Part shown: in pieces, positions 6,606 through 7,287 of the stretch | Layout: each line of letters begins with the position of its first letter | How positions within the stretch are numbered: the first letter of the stretch is position 1 | DNA from: Chromatiales bacterium | GTDB lineage: Bacteria > Pseudomonadota > Gammaproteobacteria > Chromatiales > Chromatiaceae | Length of the DNA stretch: 7,287 nucleotides | Direction: 5' to 3' | Assembly (NCBI GenBank): GCA_024639625.1 | Contig: JAHEIA010000155.1 | Location: 1-7,287, forward strand | Translations under genes and position numbers: made by a program | Notes under the pieces: model-generated | Database searches by the model: none | Told to the model about the DNA's origin: nothing | What the model saw: only the letters and a program-made list of their open reading frames with translations

Positions 6606-6937
6606 GCGACTGGTTCCGCTGGGAGGGGAACGATCTAGTGCTGCATTTGCGGGTACAGCCCAAGGCCAGCCGAGATGAATTCGCAGAGATTCAGGACCAA
6701 CGACGGCGCCTGCGGATTACCGCTCCGCCCACCGAGGGAAAGGCCAACCGCCATCTGATCGGTTTTCTGGCTAAAGCATTCGGTGTCGGCCGCAGCCAAA
6801 TCACGCTTGAAACCGGGGCAACAGGGCGTAACAAGCGAATTCGGATTCACGCTCCGCGGCGCCTTCCGATCGCGCTCCGAGAGCTGGCCAGCGCGACCCG
6901 AGGAACCGGGCGCTTGCGCAATGGTCTATCTTTGTAG
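6602..6937 (+). CDS. yggU: DUF167 family protein YggU
   Basis: This small protein of 111 residues belongs to the DUF167/YggU family, which is widely conserved and of unknown function. Family features are LRVQPKASRDEF (16-27), LRITAPPTEGKANRHLIGFLAKAFGV (37-62, with the highly conserved PPxEGKAN) and LETGATGRNKRIRI (69-82). The GTG start at 6602 overlaps the yggT stop as GTGA. The frame is open much further upstream inside yggT, but only the part from 6602 resembles the family. The C-terminal 25 or so residues after the domain (RRLPIALRELASATRGTGRLRNGLSL) form a basic tail making it slightly longer than the roughly 100-residue relatives. It is the last of the tightly overlapping proC-yggT-yggU genes; 58 bp separate it from the next start. 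Confidence 0.92.
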   Translation: MSDWFRWEGNDLVLHLRVQPKASRDEFAEIQDQRRRLRITAPPTEGKANRHLIGFLAKAFGVGRSQITLETGATGRNKRIRIHAPRRLPIALRELASATRGTGRLRNGLSL

Positions 6938-6960
6938 TAATGGTTAATTTTATATGCCGA

Positions 6961-6986
6961 TAAAATAATCCGCAGATCTAGGGAGG
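6961..6986 (+). promoter_or_regulatory. AT-rich leader with candidate -10 and strong RBS before the DUF4426 gene
   Basis: The gap 6938-6995 is markedly AT-rich at 6938-6970 compared with its surroundings. TAAAAT (6961-6966) matches five of six -10 bases, but no good -35 lies 16-18 bp upstream. GGAGG (6982-6986) sits 9 nt before the GTG at 6996 and fixes that start. No stem-loop terminator for the upstream operon is visible here. Confidence 0.35.
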
Positions 6987-6995
6987 ACTTATTTC

Positions 6996-7287
6996 GTGAA
7001 GAGTAAAGCATTCGCCCTCGCCGCATCGCTGGCCCTGACAGGCTGGTTGCCCGGTGCGGCAACGGCCGAGAACAGCACCAGTGTTCTCGGCTACACGATC
7101 CACCACAATGCCATGACCACGGACAACCTGACGCCAGAAGTAGCCCGCGCCTACGGCCTTCAGCGAAGCAAGAATCGTGGCATGTTGAACGTGAGTGTCA
7201 TCAAGGAGAAACCGGGCACCACGGGTGAGCCGGTTACGGCCGAGGTAGCAGCCAGCGCGACCAATCTCGCGGGACAGCACCGCACTA
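6996..7287 (+). CDS. DUF4426 exported protein (3' end missing)
   Basis: The first 97 codons of this gene are in the window. It starts with GTG after a strong GGAGG. Residues 1-24 form a typical Sec signal peptide: a basic start MKSK, a hydrophobic core AFALAASLALTGWL and an AxA cleavage motif A22-T23-A24, so a periplasmic location is inferred. The mature part reads GYTIHHNAMTTDNLTPEVARAYGLQRSKNRGMLNVSVIK (32-70), which matches the DUF4426 pattern (YxVHYNA, LTPEVAxAYGIxRSKxRxLLNISV), and continues with EPVTAEVAASATNLAGQ. The function of DUF4426 is unknown. In Pseudomonas a member sits near metX-metW and proC-yggT; here it follows yggU directly. The separate RBS and AT-rich leader suggest it may be transcribed independently. 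Confidence 0.85.
   Translation, partial: MKSKAFALAASLALTGWLPGAATAENSTSVLGYTIHHNAMTTDNLTPEVARAYGLQRSKNRGMLNVSVIKEKPGTTGEPVTAEVAASATNLAGQHRT

Noticed and set aside
1..7287. CRISPR array, insertion sequence, toxin-antitoxin or defence system
   Set aside because: No repeat-spacer pattern, transposase, terminal inverted repeats or defence-type domain was seen; nearly all bases belong to conserved housekeeping genes.

Overview
The window is about 7.3 kb of GC-rich DNA, densely packed with chromosomal housekeeping genes. It carries seven complete genes and two cut by the window edges. Gene content points to a gammaproteobacterium outside the enterics. The PilT protein is very close in sequence to Pseudomonas-type PilT. 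The order pyrC'-like / pilU-pilT / yggS-proC-yggT resembles, from memory, the Pseudomonas aeruginosa pil/pyr neighbourhood. No mobile element, CRISPR array, tRNA or rRNA gene was seen.

Layout. (1) Positions 2-2022, plus strand: the 3' part of a dihydroorotase-like gene, overlapped by 4 nt by a gene for a PyrK-type FAD/[2Fe-2S] electron-transfer subunit. The dihydroorotase has lost most of its metal ligands, so it is probably a non-catalytic PyrC' partner of aspartate transcarbamoylase, whose gene pyrB would be expected just upstream of the window. (2) Positions 2075-4284, minus strand: pilT then pilU, the two retraction ATPases of type IV pili. (3) Positions 4285-4466: a 182-bp divergent intergenic region with a 13-bp palindrome and weak promoter-like hexamers. 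(4) Positions 4467-6937, plus strand: yggS (PLP homeostasis), proC (proline synthesis), yggT (membrane protein) and yggU (DUF167), the last three joined by overlapping stop and start codons. (5) Positions 6996-7287, plus strand: the start of an exported DUF4426 protein with its own strong ribosome binding site.

Together the window holds a pyrimidine-synthesis block, a twitching-motility block that converges on it, and a widely conserved yggS-proC-yggT-yggU cluster that diverges from the pil genes. Nothing here amounts to an undescribed defence or mobile system. The least ordinary feature is the pairing of a metal-site-less dihydroorotase with a PyrK-like flavoprotein in what looks like a gammaproteobacterium, a group that usually uses a quinone-linked dihydroorotate dehydrogenase needing no PyrK.
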